Virus record (IMG/VR): IMGVR_UViG_3300034068_000566
Coordinates: 31,290 to 95,289 of that record
DNA: 64,000 nt
From: a virus
Direction: 5' to 3' (one strand)
Shown here: positions 36,601 to 44,322 of the stretch, piece after piece
Layout of the letters: every line of letters starts with the position of its first letter
Position numbering within the stretch: position 1 is the stretch's first letter
Translations under genes and position numbers: made by a program
The notes under the pieces: model-generated
Database searches by the model: none
Told to the model about the DNA's origin: nothing
Seen by the model: only the letters and a program-made list of their open reading frames with translations

Positions 36601-38590
36601 GCAGATAAAAGAAAGACAGTATCAAATTTCTCAAGATATTTACGCTCTAGAAACACATCCTGACAAAATAAAGTATCAGAATCAGATTAAAGCCAAGACT
36701 GCCAGCATCTATGAACTTGAAGAAGCAAGAGAAGCATCTTTAAAGCAAGTCCAAGAATACGAAAATCAAATTGCTAAAATTACTAAGGATCACGTTGTTG
36801 ATAAAGAAAGAATGATTGCTGCTTTAAATACTGAAAACGAAACTATTCAAGCAAGACTTGATAAGTTGAATGCAGAAACTCTTGTTCTTGGAAAGAATAA
36901 AGCAGAATGGGCTGCGATTGAAGCTAGTATAAAAGCATACGACTTATCTCGTAAAGATTTAGACACTGCTTTTGCTGGACTATATGCAGCATCAACAGCA
37001 ATTAATGCTGAGTGGACTAAGATTATGGAAAAAATTGGAGTCTATTCTAAAACTCCTGCTGCAAATTCTAAAATAATGACTACCGCACAAACAATTGTTA
37101 CAAATTCTGGAAGTACCGCAAGTGTATCTAAGGCTGAAGCAGATGCAAAAGCTAAGGCAGATAAAGATGCTGCCGAAGCTAAAGCCAAGGCAGAAGCAGA
37201 TGCAAAGGCAGCAGCTGATGCATCAGCCAAATCTATAGCAGAGGCAGAAGCATTACTCGCAGCAGCTTTAAAGGCAGCAGCAGAGGCTACGGCAAAAGCA
37301 GAGGCAGCAGCAGCTGCCAAAGCAGAAGACAAAGCCAAAGCAGAAGCAGAGGCTAAGGCTGCTCAAGACAAAGCGGATGCTGCTACAGCAGCAGCAGCTA
37401 ACGCAGCAACAGCAGCAACAGCAGCAGCCGAAGCAGCAGCCGAAGCAGCTAACGCCGCAGCAGTAATGGCAGATGCAGCTTTAAAAGCAGCAGAGGCAAT
37501 TGCAGCTAGTGCATCCGCTGCTCAACAGGTTGCAGACACTGCTATGTCTCAAGCAATTGCTGTAGCCAATGCTGTGATGGCGGATTTATTAGCATATAAA
37601 CCTGCAGGGCTTGAACAAGCTTTAGCAAACGTTGATAATGCAAAACAGGCGTATGCTGATCTAGAAGATCGTTTTACGTTTATGGATAGAATGGATGCAA
37701 ACGCATTACAACAATTAAAAAATGCACAAGAGGAAATTACAAGAGCAGAAGATAGGTTAAACCTTGTTAAGTCAGGGCAAGCAGCAGAGCAAGATCTTGC
37801 TGCAGAGTTAAAGGCTATGGCAGAAAGAAGTTCACTTCTAACTACATCTACGGATAAATTAGCAGGAGCAAATGCATTACTAGCTGCAGCTTTAAAAGCT
37901 AAAAAAATAAAAGATGCTACCCCAACCGCTACGGCAACAGTTACACCGTCTTCTACTTCAACAGCCTCATCACCTACCTCAACATCTTCATCTTCAACAT
38001 CTTCATCTTCAACATCTTCAAGTACAACATCTTCCACAGCCACCGATCCAGAGTCCCCAGAACTATTTTTTACCCCTGGTGCACCACTTATTGGATCTTC
38101 ATCTAAGCCAAAATGGACAATATGGGGAAATGATTATAAGAATGGTCAGGTTTACACAGATACAGGAGTTGGAGCGCTTATCTATAGAAGTAAAACTGAT
38201 ACCTGGGACCCCTTTACTGGTAAGAAAGATGGAATTAATTATAAAGATGGCAAGCCAACTCTTTTTAATTTTAGCACTGACTTTTCTACTAAATCTTCTG
38301 GTGGTTTAATTCCCCAGTTCTTTGCTTCAGGTGGTTATGCTATGGGGACAGATATAGTGCCAGCAATGCTTACTCCAGGAGAATTTGTAATGAGTAAATA
38401 TGCTGTTAACACTCATGGTGCCGATAAAATGAAAGCTATTAATAATGGTGACTCAGTAGGCGACGCAGTGTATAATTATAGTATTAGCGTAAACGTAAAA
38501 TCGGATGCAAATCCTGATGATATTGCTAGAGCAGTAATGACTCAAATTAAACAGATAGATTCACAAAAAATTCGGGGGAGTAGATTTTAA
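27626..38590 (+). CDS. Giant tape measure protein with inserted domains
   Basis: At 3,654 residues this is the longest gene; it sets tail length and helps DNA passage. The N-terminal 700 residues are the usual tape measure core, with NMKDIAKEYTKYGLKVSETIKMAADAAAAG...DKALETTIALQNAF (phage tail tape measure family) and a hydrophobic helix near 540-575. Modules ending TPGEAVIPA or SPGEAVIPA (about 690 and 1430) and TPGEFVMSKYAV (about 3590) bound inserted regions: a kinase-like domain (about 765-1020) and an unassigned basic domain (about 1108-1415). Membrane-like helices follow near 1610-1690. A coiled-coil region (2800-3140), an Ala-rich helix (3168-3320) and a Ser/Thr linker precede the C-terminus. 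The ribosome site (AGGGGG) is 13 bases away, and a 7-codon overlapping reading frame starts at 27615. Confidence 0.92.
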   Translation: MADINSNILINIDTTQAMSALRGLDKQISALNRSMIVGTKAASLAQADFAKSLLHNVNATGMFNASMGKMSTSTDQFSKRLEAGKLSLREYYRYGMASTKTFGKNYGREFQTISNLAEKRVKALQSQYVQLGKDAQGAIRSMRITPKALNYNDALTRMSMTIQRQQIMNKLLDDGATKLLNFGKNTQWAGRQLMVGFTIPLAMFAGSAIKAFKEIETQAVRFKKVYGDIFTTQDDTDKALKNMKDIAKEYTKYGLKVSETIKMAADAAAAGNSGQQLETVVKQASKLAVLGGVAQDKALETTIALQNAFQIGSGELGKTMDFLNSVENQTVLSLEDLSNAIPRVAPVIKQLGGDVKDLAFFLTAMKEGGISAEQGANALKSGLASLINPSKAATEATSKLGINLKGIIESNQGNLKNTVVSFAQALQPLTDLQRAQTIEKVFGKYQFSRISALLNNVTKEGNQASRVLKLASASAEELALLSERELKTQESSPMYKMQAAIEKLKASIAPIGELFAKVLTPVINFFVNLFDKFNNAPEGIKKAVAIIVAAVAGIGPVLLMTVGLVANGLANLMKMFNLIRKGFQGLAYGSKDAALGTQYLSNEELENIAVSNSLATAHKSLSSAYVLESASLVALTNAYREAKVAMSSFASTNPGMFMPSRGRVTPPRRFAKGVTSVPGTGNKDTTPALLTPGEAVIPADMAKKYAPFIGQMIDGTLPGHMAGRMPLFLGMPKTIKAVTDQRKARMTMEEIAKATEASRFGKMDPTDFGVQLEATTGRSFPVRGVGGLYQKPDGTKVFVKPMLDETAALAELRATTIAREAHGLNAPQQTIRTMIDPTDPLKKRKLIALEAPYNPEFAKPTGKFSKDEYFRQLVASGLRGDKDLQVANLSGNNLVDVGPAGVFSAASGLRSYAKTMPSVEDQVRINLLGVKGSNTRRFFAEETTNIPKGMTPQAYNQAMVDEIDLVLPKLRKTIKGFGDLNPEEQGIYQNMIKRLEDSRGANWRELHGVHSSVIKSTKKPLTPAAIKKIEDEITLRARQKGHGASLSDKDFMDGFAKWAQGNGFAKGGVVPGYMAGRTGLTYGAAAATKVSGAKEAATVASLESRTRLPLTPLPPGMPFKISRLESGMSQIQIGGQSMTAKTSEVSKFEERWKEFAAAYPDKTIYAQKVKDLEARILDYKLNPRIDSKTGLEKPLRLSGTGNNGLFANVNPWSGSRTRKTPPEVKSRWQKVLADPSKNKPAQKLLNYYAEELASVKKNLVGKGPGKISEADALAVLKAPDFKTAIERVRSGEGGIAASHIKATGKNRDLEFWPADNVVRDQTVVNSGMNALSKRMGAIHVTTEKEALRAISKLESKKHQYKGWGAKNKTDTWTTTDIITEHLLRKRIRDGYYRDQKFKDSDYMPADTLALSKGIFSVPGPKGAGDIQPAMLSPGEAVIPAKAASKYSSLVSGMINGTIPEHGKGKGGVPRPLPGYTMVDKGDGWGATPVANTPAPSRGADVLGKATAQVSKFGTAVVTGTKAVANNARVQSASAKAMDRVRKIDARLSSMGGPSGPGGPGGPSGPKPHGGYWTGYGKVATHDQDGKALTKEQRINARQDYRMKSSQTMMGVGMAAMMIPMLAQGIAQGSPDSTLGKAAANNMPAIIGASMLPMILPLLNSPLKKLIATVVALGAAFKMQSMAIRKSISDGVKQGQSIGNTIESLEGFGSILGSMSATQIMDKKREANRLEITPIDQTFGKDFSGSEFGKKFIAEFNAYAKSNGRGAAKQLGTKLASAVSQGVLSADQAESIIVNLARDMGDQSLEIEARGFLREIIGPDGKDLKDNPIGVQLRILKNQKQLTTQMQNIFSDVVEKEMGGWFANLMQNVPGAGAVGLRTGINKREGFELAGSTVGGALLGARIASQLDKTGVIAGARALPAAATFAKESQIAGTLGKARFGAGVIRGAAALGTGASATGAGVLPGAIILATTLAADLALRKYQQGREKKAVGAVAGAVAGNSIQSLAQVQQSMDLLQMQTDAQIEKLTKEKEAVKTAEKRLEIEKKIKDLNDQNLKDQQELRNQGVAVVDRATGFLDNIDGKDAKVKYAEAYKTAFEDKYKDSVGPEKIAATELGALLNPDSGMIPKEAGISSEERKELKKQLAESEKRVAEIQARRDSYDSNSGEFTAAQAEYTAEMINQVKIIQGLKAKTSQDVTKIGVMVQASVVSGDISASSAKALIDNFIATGKNIETTWKLMLGGQGAKEMDSLGWILQNLSDQENINTVVNVAGTFNGKEGPQQAREFYSMLEDFIQFPPEFRIDLNIESDPDDIPVLKKLGKEIDALRKHFPGGKLTKPALIAYQAELKLKGKSPNEALDRAVKNWDLLSSYDPTLQLEASVTLNQLLISDNIQQELNAELINAFKKKGLWKDVPLPLANSAALIQAQIDQLSAANPGIAKGTWDKLLKERLDSLYGPKTADLKKLAAQEAAEKLKSANSFLDDLAMKLKLFRDSAFNALSPLKSIMAAFANTKDAENGLGRMFEKFRGLQQIMLDGGKDAKGNNISGSLAPGLMDAISGMSAEEFETFKNQDLNPNVEGTQKPFILDKKGNVIGLSKDLLGLSEAFNSVAVGMAQMGAAQSIDNIKKQREAFEILRASGMSVTDALKVIEDQSLASAIAAGTLGAAGSDEMKKFIKDIAAANSAMEKMQVITDTLTKNAEFDVFAKTPEVVGAMKSMGYSVEQIDAVLGNPAMLKQFTQNIKDGKIDIAAIEGSTGAISEFLKDIEAKKLIDIQINFNKGDYAQVASSGLDMVNQMFAVQEDLITTGVDARSTKDVAQLAANETKVKELQSQLRPYEAQIEQLQYKINDIQAEVSLKISQQVEAYQEEINDLQHEIDIQFNEPIQALQDQASVLSHDMDLISYAADKVNKRYDQQAESLTTIKDINDAILSQQEKQISLSDALTSGDISAAGKAMQDMRKADADLYANAAQKSFDLARKNELARLVGTQGLNEEQIKERQYQISQDIYALETHPDKIKYQNQIKAKTASIYELEEAREASLKQVQEYENQIAKITKDHVVDKERMIAALNTENETIQARLDKLNAETLVLGKNKAEWAAIEASIKAYDLSRKDLDTAFAGLYAASTAINAEWTKIMEKIGVYSKTPAANSKIMTTAQTIVTNSGSTASVSKAEADAKAKADKDAAEAKAKAEADAKAAADASAKSIAEAEALLAAALKAAAEATAKAEAAAAAKAEDKAKAEAEAKAAQDKADAATAAAANAATAATAAAEAAAEAANAAAVMADAALKAAEAIAASASAAQQVADTAMSQAIAVANAVMADLLAYKPAGLEQALANVDNAKQAYADLEDRFTFMDRMDANALQQLKNAQEEITRAEDRLNLVKSGQAAEQDLAAELKAMAERSSLLTTSTDKLAGANALLAAALKAKKIKDATPTATATVTPSSTSTASSPTSTSSSSTSSSSTSSSTTSSTATDPESPELFFTPGAPLIGSSSKPKWTIWGNDYKNGQVYTDTGVGALIYRSKTDTWDPFTGKKDGINYKDGKPTLFNFSTDFSTKSSGGLIPQFFASGGYAMGTDIVPAMLTPGEFVMSKYAVNTHGADKMKAINNGDSVGDAVYNYSISVNVKSDANPDDIARAVMTQIKQIDSQKIRGSRF
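29920..30690 (+). other. Kinase-like (HipA/PI-kinase-like) domain inside the tape measure
   Basis: Residues about 765-1020 show, in order, a glycine-rich strand (RGVGGLYQKPDG), VFVKP with a lysine that could bind ATP, ALAELRATTIAREAHG with a possible helix-C glutamate, then RGDKDLQVANL and NNLVDVGPAGVF, which resemble the catalytic D-x4-N loop and metal-binding Asp of HipA and phosphatidylinositol-kinase-like folds. Activity and substrate are not known. The match is by eye, without a profile search. Confidence 0.45.
37130..37580 (+). repeat. Alanine-rich helical repeat in the tape measure
   Basis: Residues about 3168-3320 consist almost only of Ala with spaced Lys, Glu, Asp and Gln (such as KAEADAKAKADKDAAEAKAK), like TolA-type long helices. 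Codons GCA, GCT and GCC vary freely, so the protein sequence rather than recent DNA duplication is conserved. A Ser/Thr-only linker follows at 37918-38045. Confidence 0.8.
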
Positions 38591-39213
38591 TGGCAACACA
38601 AACATACATTAATGGTAGAAGAAAGTATGCTAGACCACAAGCAATGCTTTGGGCTAACAACTCAGGCACCCTTACAAATGGCTTCTACGTTCCCAACGGT
38701 TATGAGATAAAATCTGACACTACGGGGATATCAGATCAATCTCTGTTAGATCAATTCTTAATATTATCTGATGATAATAGGGGAGAGATTAATTTTAATA
38801 ACAACAGAATTGAAAAACGTGAAAGAATGATTAATGGTCGTATGCGCTCATATCATATTGCTGACAAACTAACTATCAGTACATCTTGGAATATGCTTCC
38901 ATCTAGATCAAGTGGAGTAGCTCCAGACTTTAATTCATCTGGTAAATCAGCAGAAACATCTTATACTACTGATGGTGGAGCAGGAGGAGTAGATCTTGTA
39001 GACTGGTATGATAGTCACAAAGGTTCTTTCTGGGTATATCTTGCTTATGATAAGTATTCTAATTTTGGTAAAGATGATTTAGCTTACGCACATCTTGGAC
39101 AATATAATGAATTAATAGAAATGTTTGTTTCAGATTTTAGTTATACTGTTGTTAAGCGTGGTGGAAGTAACCATGACTTCTGGAATGTTTCTTGTACATT
39201 GGAAGAAGTGTAA
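38590..39213 (+). CDS. Distal tail protein-like (Dit position)
   Basis: This 207-residue protein directly follows the tape measure with a stop-start overlap (TTTTAATGG). Strand-rich LWANNSGTLTNGFYVPNGYEI and GMRSY-like turns are present, and the C-terminal third has FWVYLAYDKYSNFG and VSDFSYTVVKRGGSNHDFWNVSCTLEEV, where the W-N-V-S-C-T-L-E-E ending matches tail proteins that measure a beta-sandwich strand. The place after the tape measure is that of the distal tail protein that forms the ring joining tube and tip. The assignment is by position and fold style. Confidence 0.6.
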   Translation: MATQTYINGRRKYARPQAMLWANNSGTLTNGFYVPNGYEIKSDTTGISDQSLLDQFLILSDDNRGEINFNNNRIEKRERMINGRMRSYHIADKLTISTSWNMLPSRSSGVAPDFNSSGKSAETSYTTDGGAGGVDLVDWYDSHKGSFWVYLAYDKYSNFGKDDLAYAHLGQYNELIEMFVSDFSYTVVKRGGSNHDFWNVSCTLEEV

Positions 39214-42200
39214 TGTTTAAGAGTGATGAATTAAAAAACCACCTAGAAACATCATCTGTCATTAAAAGCAGATCATCAATTGTTGGTGAGTGGAATATGA
39301 ATATTGCTAATAATATTAGCCTTATTGGTAATTACAGATATAGACCTGCAGAAACTGGAACAACTTATTCAACATTACCAAACACATTTGATGCAGGAGA
39401 TGCTGGAAACTTTTATACTGGAGCAACCGATGCAGATATCTTAATTGATGGAGGAGTTGACGAGACCGAAACTCCGTTTACCCTAGTTCAAACAAAAGAA
39501 AAAAATAAATTCTTATACTCATTAGAAGATTGTTTTAAACCGTTTAGACCAAGATCTGGAATAAATAAATCATCTTTCTTTGCTGGTAAATTTTTTATAC
39601 ATAATCCCAATATGTTTATGGCCCAACGCCCAAGATACTACATGCCAGATAAAACAGATGTATTTAAATACTGGACCTCTTATAGAACTGAGAATGGTTA
39701 CTCTTATGGTGTTTCTAGTTTACACAATAACGAGTATAAAATTTCAGATAGTGTTCCTTTTATAGTTTATAAGGATGCTGTTCCGACAAACAGAATTGTT
39801 GTAAAAATGCAAACAAATGTTGGAGACATAAATCTTGGCCCATTTACAAATAGAGGTAGTTCCTTTGTTGATCCTTACTACGGAGATGTAAATAAAACTA
39901 CTCCAAAAAAATGGAAAATTCAGTATTTAAAAAACAATAGCTGGGTAGATGCTATATCTTTTAAGCCACAAGATTTAAGATCAGATGGATCTCCAATCAT
40001 TAAATCAGATGGGTATTTAGAAATTGAGTATGGACTTAAGGTTCCAAATCAATATAAAGATATCTTTGTATTTGCTGAAAAATATTCTTCTGCTAATCTT
40101 TTACCTGCAAAGTCTGTTAATGGTTATGCTTATTTAATTACAGCAAATGAAACAGACATTGGAACATTCCATATTTGGAATCAACCTAACTTAAGATACG
40201 ATACATTTACTCCAGAATATGCTTGGCAAATTCACGAAGAGACTGTTACAAGACTAACAAATTTTGTAACTGACGTAACAAGTCCACTATCATTTTTAAA
40301 TCCAACAGACAGCCTAACAAGGTACAGAGAGTTTGAGTATATCAAAGGTTTAAGAGTTGTAGTTGAATCAATGAATACAAATCAATCAACCTTTGATCTA
40401 ATTGAATTATCTCCTAGACTGGCTGTTGACCTTACAGAAAAAACTTTAAACTACTCGGTAAACAAGATTGCTTCAGATTTAGGGTCTAGTGGTTTGCCAG
40501 TTGGACAACTCTTGGCGTCTAATGGCTCAGTTGAATTCTTTGATTATGATGATGCTTTTAATGAAAACAATTCTACAAGCATTATTAGTAAATATAACTC
40601 AAGGTATATTCAGATTAAATTCTATGAAGTTATTGAAGAGGTTAATGGGTGGGACTATTTTGTACCACTAAAAACTTTATACTCTGATGGCTTTTTGGCT
40701 AACAACAACTCTAGTAAAACAGTTAGCCTAGAGCTTAGAGATTTATATTTTTATTTAGAATCAATTAAAGCCCCAGAACTTTTACTTAAAGACATATCTT
40801 TTTCTTCGGCAGTTTCTATTTTAATGGATGCAACAGGTGTGTCAAATTACACCTTTAAAAGAATTTCTGGAGAATCAGAGCATATAATTCCTTACTTCTT
40901 TGTACAACCAGACATTAGTGTTGCAGAAGTCTTACAGCAACTGGCTATTTCTACACAGACCGCAATGTTTTTTGATGAATACAATAACTTTATCTTGATG
41001 AGTAAAGAGTATATGATGCCAACCGCAACACAAAGAACAACTGATATGACCCTTTATGGTTCTTCAGATCAGGTTAAGGATGGTGCAATAAAAAATAAAA
41101 CTAATAAAGATAAGATTGCCAACATTATTGAAATATCTTCACAAGACAGCAATGTTTACAATGATGGTTTAATTAACTATACTTCTAGATATATTCAAAG
41201 AACTTTATCTTCTATAGATCAAACTAGTCAGGGTGAAGATAATGCAAAAACTTGGAGATATAAGCCAGCACTTTTGTGGGAAGTTGGAGCAAGCGAAAAT
41301 ACTCAAGCTCAAAATGAGACAGCAGGAACTCAATCATCTTATTCGTTATCAGCAATCCCACTAAACTCTGACCTTGCTAACTCTATTCCTTATGTTGTAA
41401 ACAATCAGGTTGTTAATAATATAATTGATCTAGGCGAGGGTATTAGTTTGTTGTCAAGAAATAATGGATACCTATACGCTAACGGAGAAATCATTAAATA
41501 CGATGCTGTTGAATATAACATACCTGGAGCAGAGCGACTACTTGAAACAGTGACAGCAAATGGACAAGACATTTATACTATTACTGTATCACTAAATAGT
41601 CTTGGAAATGTTTGGGTTCAAAACACTGAAGAGTATCAAAGATATTTCTCACAACTACCATTTAATGGAAAGATGTATAAAACTGGAAGATTAAGAATTT
41701 ATTCTGAGCCAAACTATGAAGAGATCAATGGCGTAACAAAACTAAAAAATGGTCCAGTGGCCAAACATGGAAGAAGACAGTTTGGAACTTTTGCTACTGC
41801 ACATACCGCTGGGCTAAATCCATACTGGTCAGATAATAAAAATGTTAGGGGCTGCACAATGCGTTCTGAATATTTATTTGGAAATCAAGATGTTGTTACG
41901 CTTACTGGAGTTACCTCAGCTGGAAATGTTATTACTACAAGTAGCACAACACTAGTTAAGGTTGGGCAAAGGGTAAAACTTACTTCAGGTTTGTCTACTG
42001 GGCTTTTAGATTTATCCGTAGTTAATAAAGTTACAGAAATTGTTGACGCAACCAAATTTAAAATAAGTCTACCTCCTCAAACGGCTTTGGTTAATGCAGA
42101 CTTAGAGTTAGAAAAATTACCAACTACAGTAATAGGTGCAGCAGGGGTTAACCCTGCTTTAGCAGTTAAAACAACAAGAAATGGAATAATAAAAAACTAT

Positions 42201-43793
42201 GCCTCTTCATTTAAAACTGCAGAATCAGAAAATAACAAAAAGACTACTCCGATAAGAGGAACAGTTCAGTCTTCTGCATTAGTAATGAATGGCCCATCTT
42301 TTAATACAACAGAAAAACCTTTAGACTTTATTTCGTATGTTTATAGGCCATTAGAGAATAAGTTTAAGCACTTCGGAACAAGAATGAGAATTGTTGGAAG
42401 AATTGAAAATGACACTAACGTTGTTCAGACTGCTGTTGGAAGTACTATAAATTATACTATTGATGGCACAACGCCAAACGAATCAATCAATGTTTCTGGT
42501 GGTTCTGGTGGTCTTGGGGTATTGCTAAATCCAACAACAAATAATGGATACTATTTTGAGATAATTGCACTTGGTACAAACAGTCGTAGTAAAAACCTAG
42601 ATGCAAATCTAAATGACGTCATTTTTTACAAAATTAAAAAAGATTCAGTAACTGGTGAAGCTATTCCAGAAATATTGTGGCAGGGCCTTCTTGGAGTTAC
42701 AGTAGATAACGGCTTGTTTACTGGGCAGGGCAGACTCATTGGAGACTCACCAACTACTGTATATGACTTATCTGTTGAGTATGAAAATTTAGGATCTAAA
42801 AAAGTTTTTTATCTTTTTATTAACGAGAATATTATAGCCAGAGTGGTTGATAATGAGCCTTTACCAGAGTACAACAACATGGCAATGTTTGTTCGTGGAT
42901 CTTCAAGAGTTATGTTTGAGCATGTTTATGCACTAACACAAAACTATAGTCAAAATTCTGGCTTTGCTTTAGATACGCCAGTAAGTTCTGCCTTTGCAAA
43001 TAAAGAAATTAATGCAAGCGAATCATTTAGAAAGTATGCTATCAGTGGGATAGTTCAAAATAGCTATCTGTCTGGTATTAGTTCTTCAGATCCGTTACGA
43101 TACAACATATTCTTTGATGAGTTTGGAACGATTATGAGAGAAGTTGCATCGTTTAATGTTAAGTATGATAAAGCGTACCCAGCACTTTTTGCTAAATTAT
43201 CTCCAACCTTTAATAGACTTAGAGGATATGTTGTTTCTGGTTTTAGAGCAGGAGCATATGGGGCAGAGTTTTTAATTTTTAATACAACAGATTCTATATT
43301 ATTTTTAGATGAAACTTCGGGGAACTATCTAAAGATTCAGGGTGTTACGTTTACCCAAGAAACAAAAAACACATTAACTGTTGATCAGTATTTTTCTAAG
43401 AATAGCAGCTTTTCTGGCCTTGAGTTTAATGGAGACAGTATTGTTACATCACCGTTAAAGTTAACAAAAGACTACGAGGATATTAAGATGAGCAGAATGA
43501 CCTATGGCAAAAAAGATTTTTCTCTTGAGGCAGAATACATTCAAACACAAGACTCTGCAAATTCATTAATGAAGTGGATTATTTCAAAAATTATGAAGCC
43601 TAGAAAATCTGTAGGCGTAAAACTTTTTGCTACCCCAACATTACAGCTAGGAGATATTGTTAATATAGACTATAATGAAAAATCTATAAATAAACTAGGA
43701 GACATGTCTAATCGATATGTAGTATACAATATCCAATACAGCAAAGGCCCAGATGGTCCTGATATGACGGTATATTTAAGTGAGGTGGCATAA
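39213..43793 (+). CDS. Large tail tip/baseplate hub protein
   Basis: This 1,526-residue protein starts at the ATG that overlaps the previous stop (TAATG, 39213); an upstream in-frame TTG at 39192 is less likely because it lies inside the previous gene. Residues 400-620 (DSLTRYREFEYIKGLRVVVESM...SNYTFKRISGESEHIIPYFFVQPDISVAEVLQQLAIS...FFDEYNNFILMS) resemble gp27/Tal-type hub domains. A concanavalin-like region lies at about 1090-1260 (NNGYYFEIIALGTNSR...LYDLSVEYENLGSKKVFYLFINENIIARV). The C-terminus returns to hub-like VKLFATPTLQLGDIVNIDY. No peptidase motif is seen. It is probably the central tail-tip spike. Confidence 0.7.
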   Translation: MFKSDELKNHLETSSVIKSRSSIVGEWNMNIANNISLIGNYRYRPAETGTTYSTLPNTFDAGDAGNFYTGATDADILIDGGVDETETPFTLVQTKEKNKFLYSLEDCFKPFRPRSGINKSSFFAGKFFIHNPNMFMAQRPRYYMPDKTDVFKYWTSYRTENGYSYGVSSLHNNEYKISDSVPFIVYKDAVPTNRIVVKMQTNVGDINLGPFTNRGSSFVDPYYGDVNKTTPKKWKIQYLKNNSWVDAISFKPQDLRSDGSPIIKSDGYLEIEYGLKVPNQYKDIFVFAEKYSSANLLPAKSVNGYAYLITANETDIGTFHIWNQPNLRYDTFTPEYAWQIHEETVTRLTNFVTDVTSPLSFLNPTDSLTRYREFEYIKGLRVVVESMNTNQSTFDLIELSPRLAVDLTEKTLNYSVNKIASDLGSSGLPVGQLLASNGSVEFFDYDDAFNENNSTSIISKYNSRYIQIKFYEVIEEVNGWDYFVPLKTLYSDGFLANNNSSKTVSLELRDLYFYLESIKAPELLLKDISFSSAVSILMDATGVSNYTFKRISGESEHIIPYFFVQPDISVAEVLQQLAISTQTAMFFDEYNNFILMSKEYMMPTATQRTTDMTLYGSSDQVKDGAIKNKTNKDKIANIIEISSQDSNVYNDGLINYTSRYIQRTLSSIDQTSQGEDNAKTWRYKPALLWEVGASENTQAQNETAGTQSSYSLSAIPLNSDLANSIPYVVNNQVVNNIIDLGEGISLLSRNNGYLYANGEIIKYDAVEYNIPGAERLLETVTANGQDIYTITVSLNSLGNVWVQNTEEYQRYFSQLPFNGKMYKTGRLRIYSEPNYEEINGVTKLKNGPVAKHGRRQFGTFATAHTAGLNPYWSDNKNVRGCTMRSEYLFGNQDVVTLTGVTSAGNVITTSSTTLVKVGQRVKLTSGLSTGLLDLSVVNKVTEIVDATKFKISLPPQTALVNADLELEKLPTTVIGAAGVNPALAVKTTRNGIIKNYASSFKTAESENNKKTTPIRGTVQSSALVMNGPSFNTTEKPLDFISYVYRPLENKFKHFGTRMRIVGRIENDTNVVQTAVGSTINYTIDGTTPNESINVSGGSGGLGVLLNPTTNNGYYFEIIALGTNSRSKNLDANLNDVIFYKIKKDSVTGEAIPEILWQGLLGVTVDNGLFTGQGRLIGDSPTTVYDLSVEYENLGSKKVFYLFINENIIARVVDNEPLPEYNNMAMFVRGSSRVMFEHVYALTQNYSQNSGFALDTPVSSAFANKEINASESFRKYAISGIVQNSYLSGISSSDPLRYNIFFDEFGTIMREVASFNVKYDKAYPALFAKLSPTFNRLRGYVVSGFRAGAYGAEFLIFNTTDSILFLDETSGNYLKIQGVTFTQETKNTLTVDQYFSKNSSFSGLEFNGDSIVTSPLKLTKDYEDIKMSRMTYGKKDFSLEAEYIQTQDSANSLMKWIISKIMKPRKSVGVKLFATPTLQLGDIVNIDYNEKSINKLGDMSNRYVVYNIQYSKGPDGPDMTVYLSEVA

Positions 43794-44320
43794 TGACTGA
43801 GGCAACGGCTAATCTAGCGTCTAGTACCCCTTCTAAGCCTTCAGTGGCGGTAAAGGTGGCAATCCCAGAGCTAATTATTTTAGAGGATTCTCTTCCACCA
43901 AAAGAAATACAGTTCTACCTTACCTTTGAAGATATAGGTGGCCAAGAGATGATTAATATTGCTAGACATGATTTAGTCAATGGGCAAGATGTAGTCTATC
44001 AGGCAATCAAAAATTTAGCTGCCATTAACTTTCAATATAATCCTCAAAACATTCTTGCATTACAAGACGCTGACTTAACCTATTTTAAAAACTTCCCAAT
44101 ATCTTTTGAGAATAAGGTTCCAGATTGTGGAACTGGATACACACTATCTGGCACATCTCCAAACATAGAGCGAGTTCCCAACTGCAAGATTGTTTATCTT
44201 GAACCTGAAACTGGAAATATAATTATTAATGTCATAAACTTACAAAAAGATGAACAGGTTGAGGTTGAAATCTTAAGTTCTGGCGTGGTATTAAATGGTA
44301 CAATATATGAGGCGGTGTAA
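43793..44320 (+). CDS. Minor tail protein, 175 residues
   Basis: This protein is coupled to the hub gene (ATAATGA overlap). It opens with a Ser/Thr/Pro-rich linker and contains PPKEIQFYLTFEDIGGQEMINIARHD and NIIINVINLQKDEQVEVEIL, a beta-sandwich pattern. The single-cysteine pair in PDCGTGYTLSG...RVPNCKIVY may form a disulphide. No motif is diagnostic. It lies between hub and the next tail protein, so it is probably a small tail-tip or collar protein. Confidence 0.55.
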   Translation: MTEATANLASSTPSKPSVAVKVAIPELIILEDSLPPKEIQFYLTFEDIGGQEMINIARHDLVNGQDVVYQAIKNLAAINFQYNPQNILALQDADLTYFKNFPISFENKVPDCGTGYTLSGTSPNIERVPNCKIVYLEPETGNIIINVINLQKDEQVEVEILSSGVVLNGTIYEAV

Positions 44321-44322
44321 TT

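Noticed and set aside
37042-37338. Minus-strand Ala/Ser-rich frame in the tape measure
   Set aside because: Produced by the GC-biased Ala codons of the opposite strand; no promoter or ribosome site.
39192-39213. TTG start at 39192 for the hub protein
   Set aside because: The extra seven residues lie inside the preceding gene, and the ATG at 39213 has the TAATG overlap used throughout this genome.
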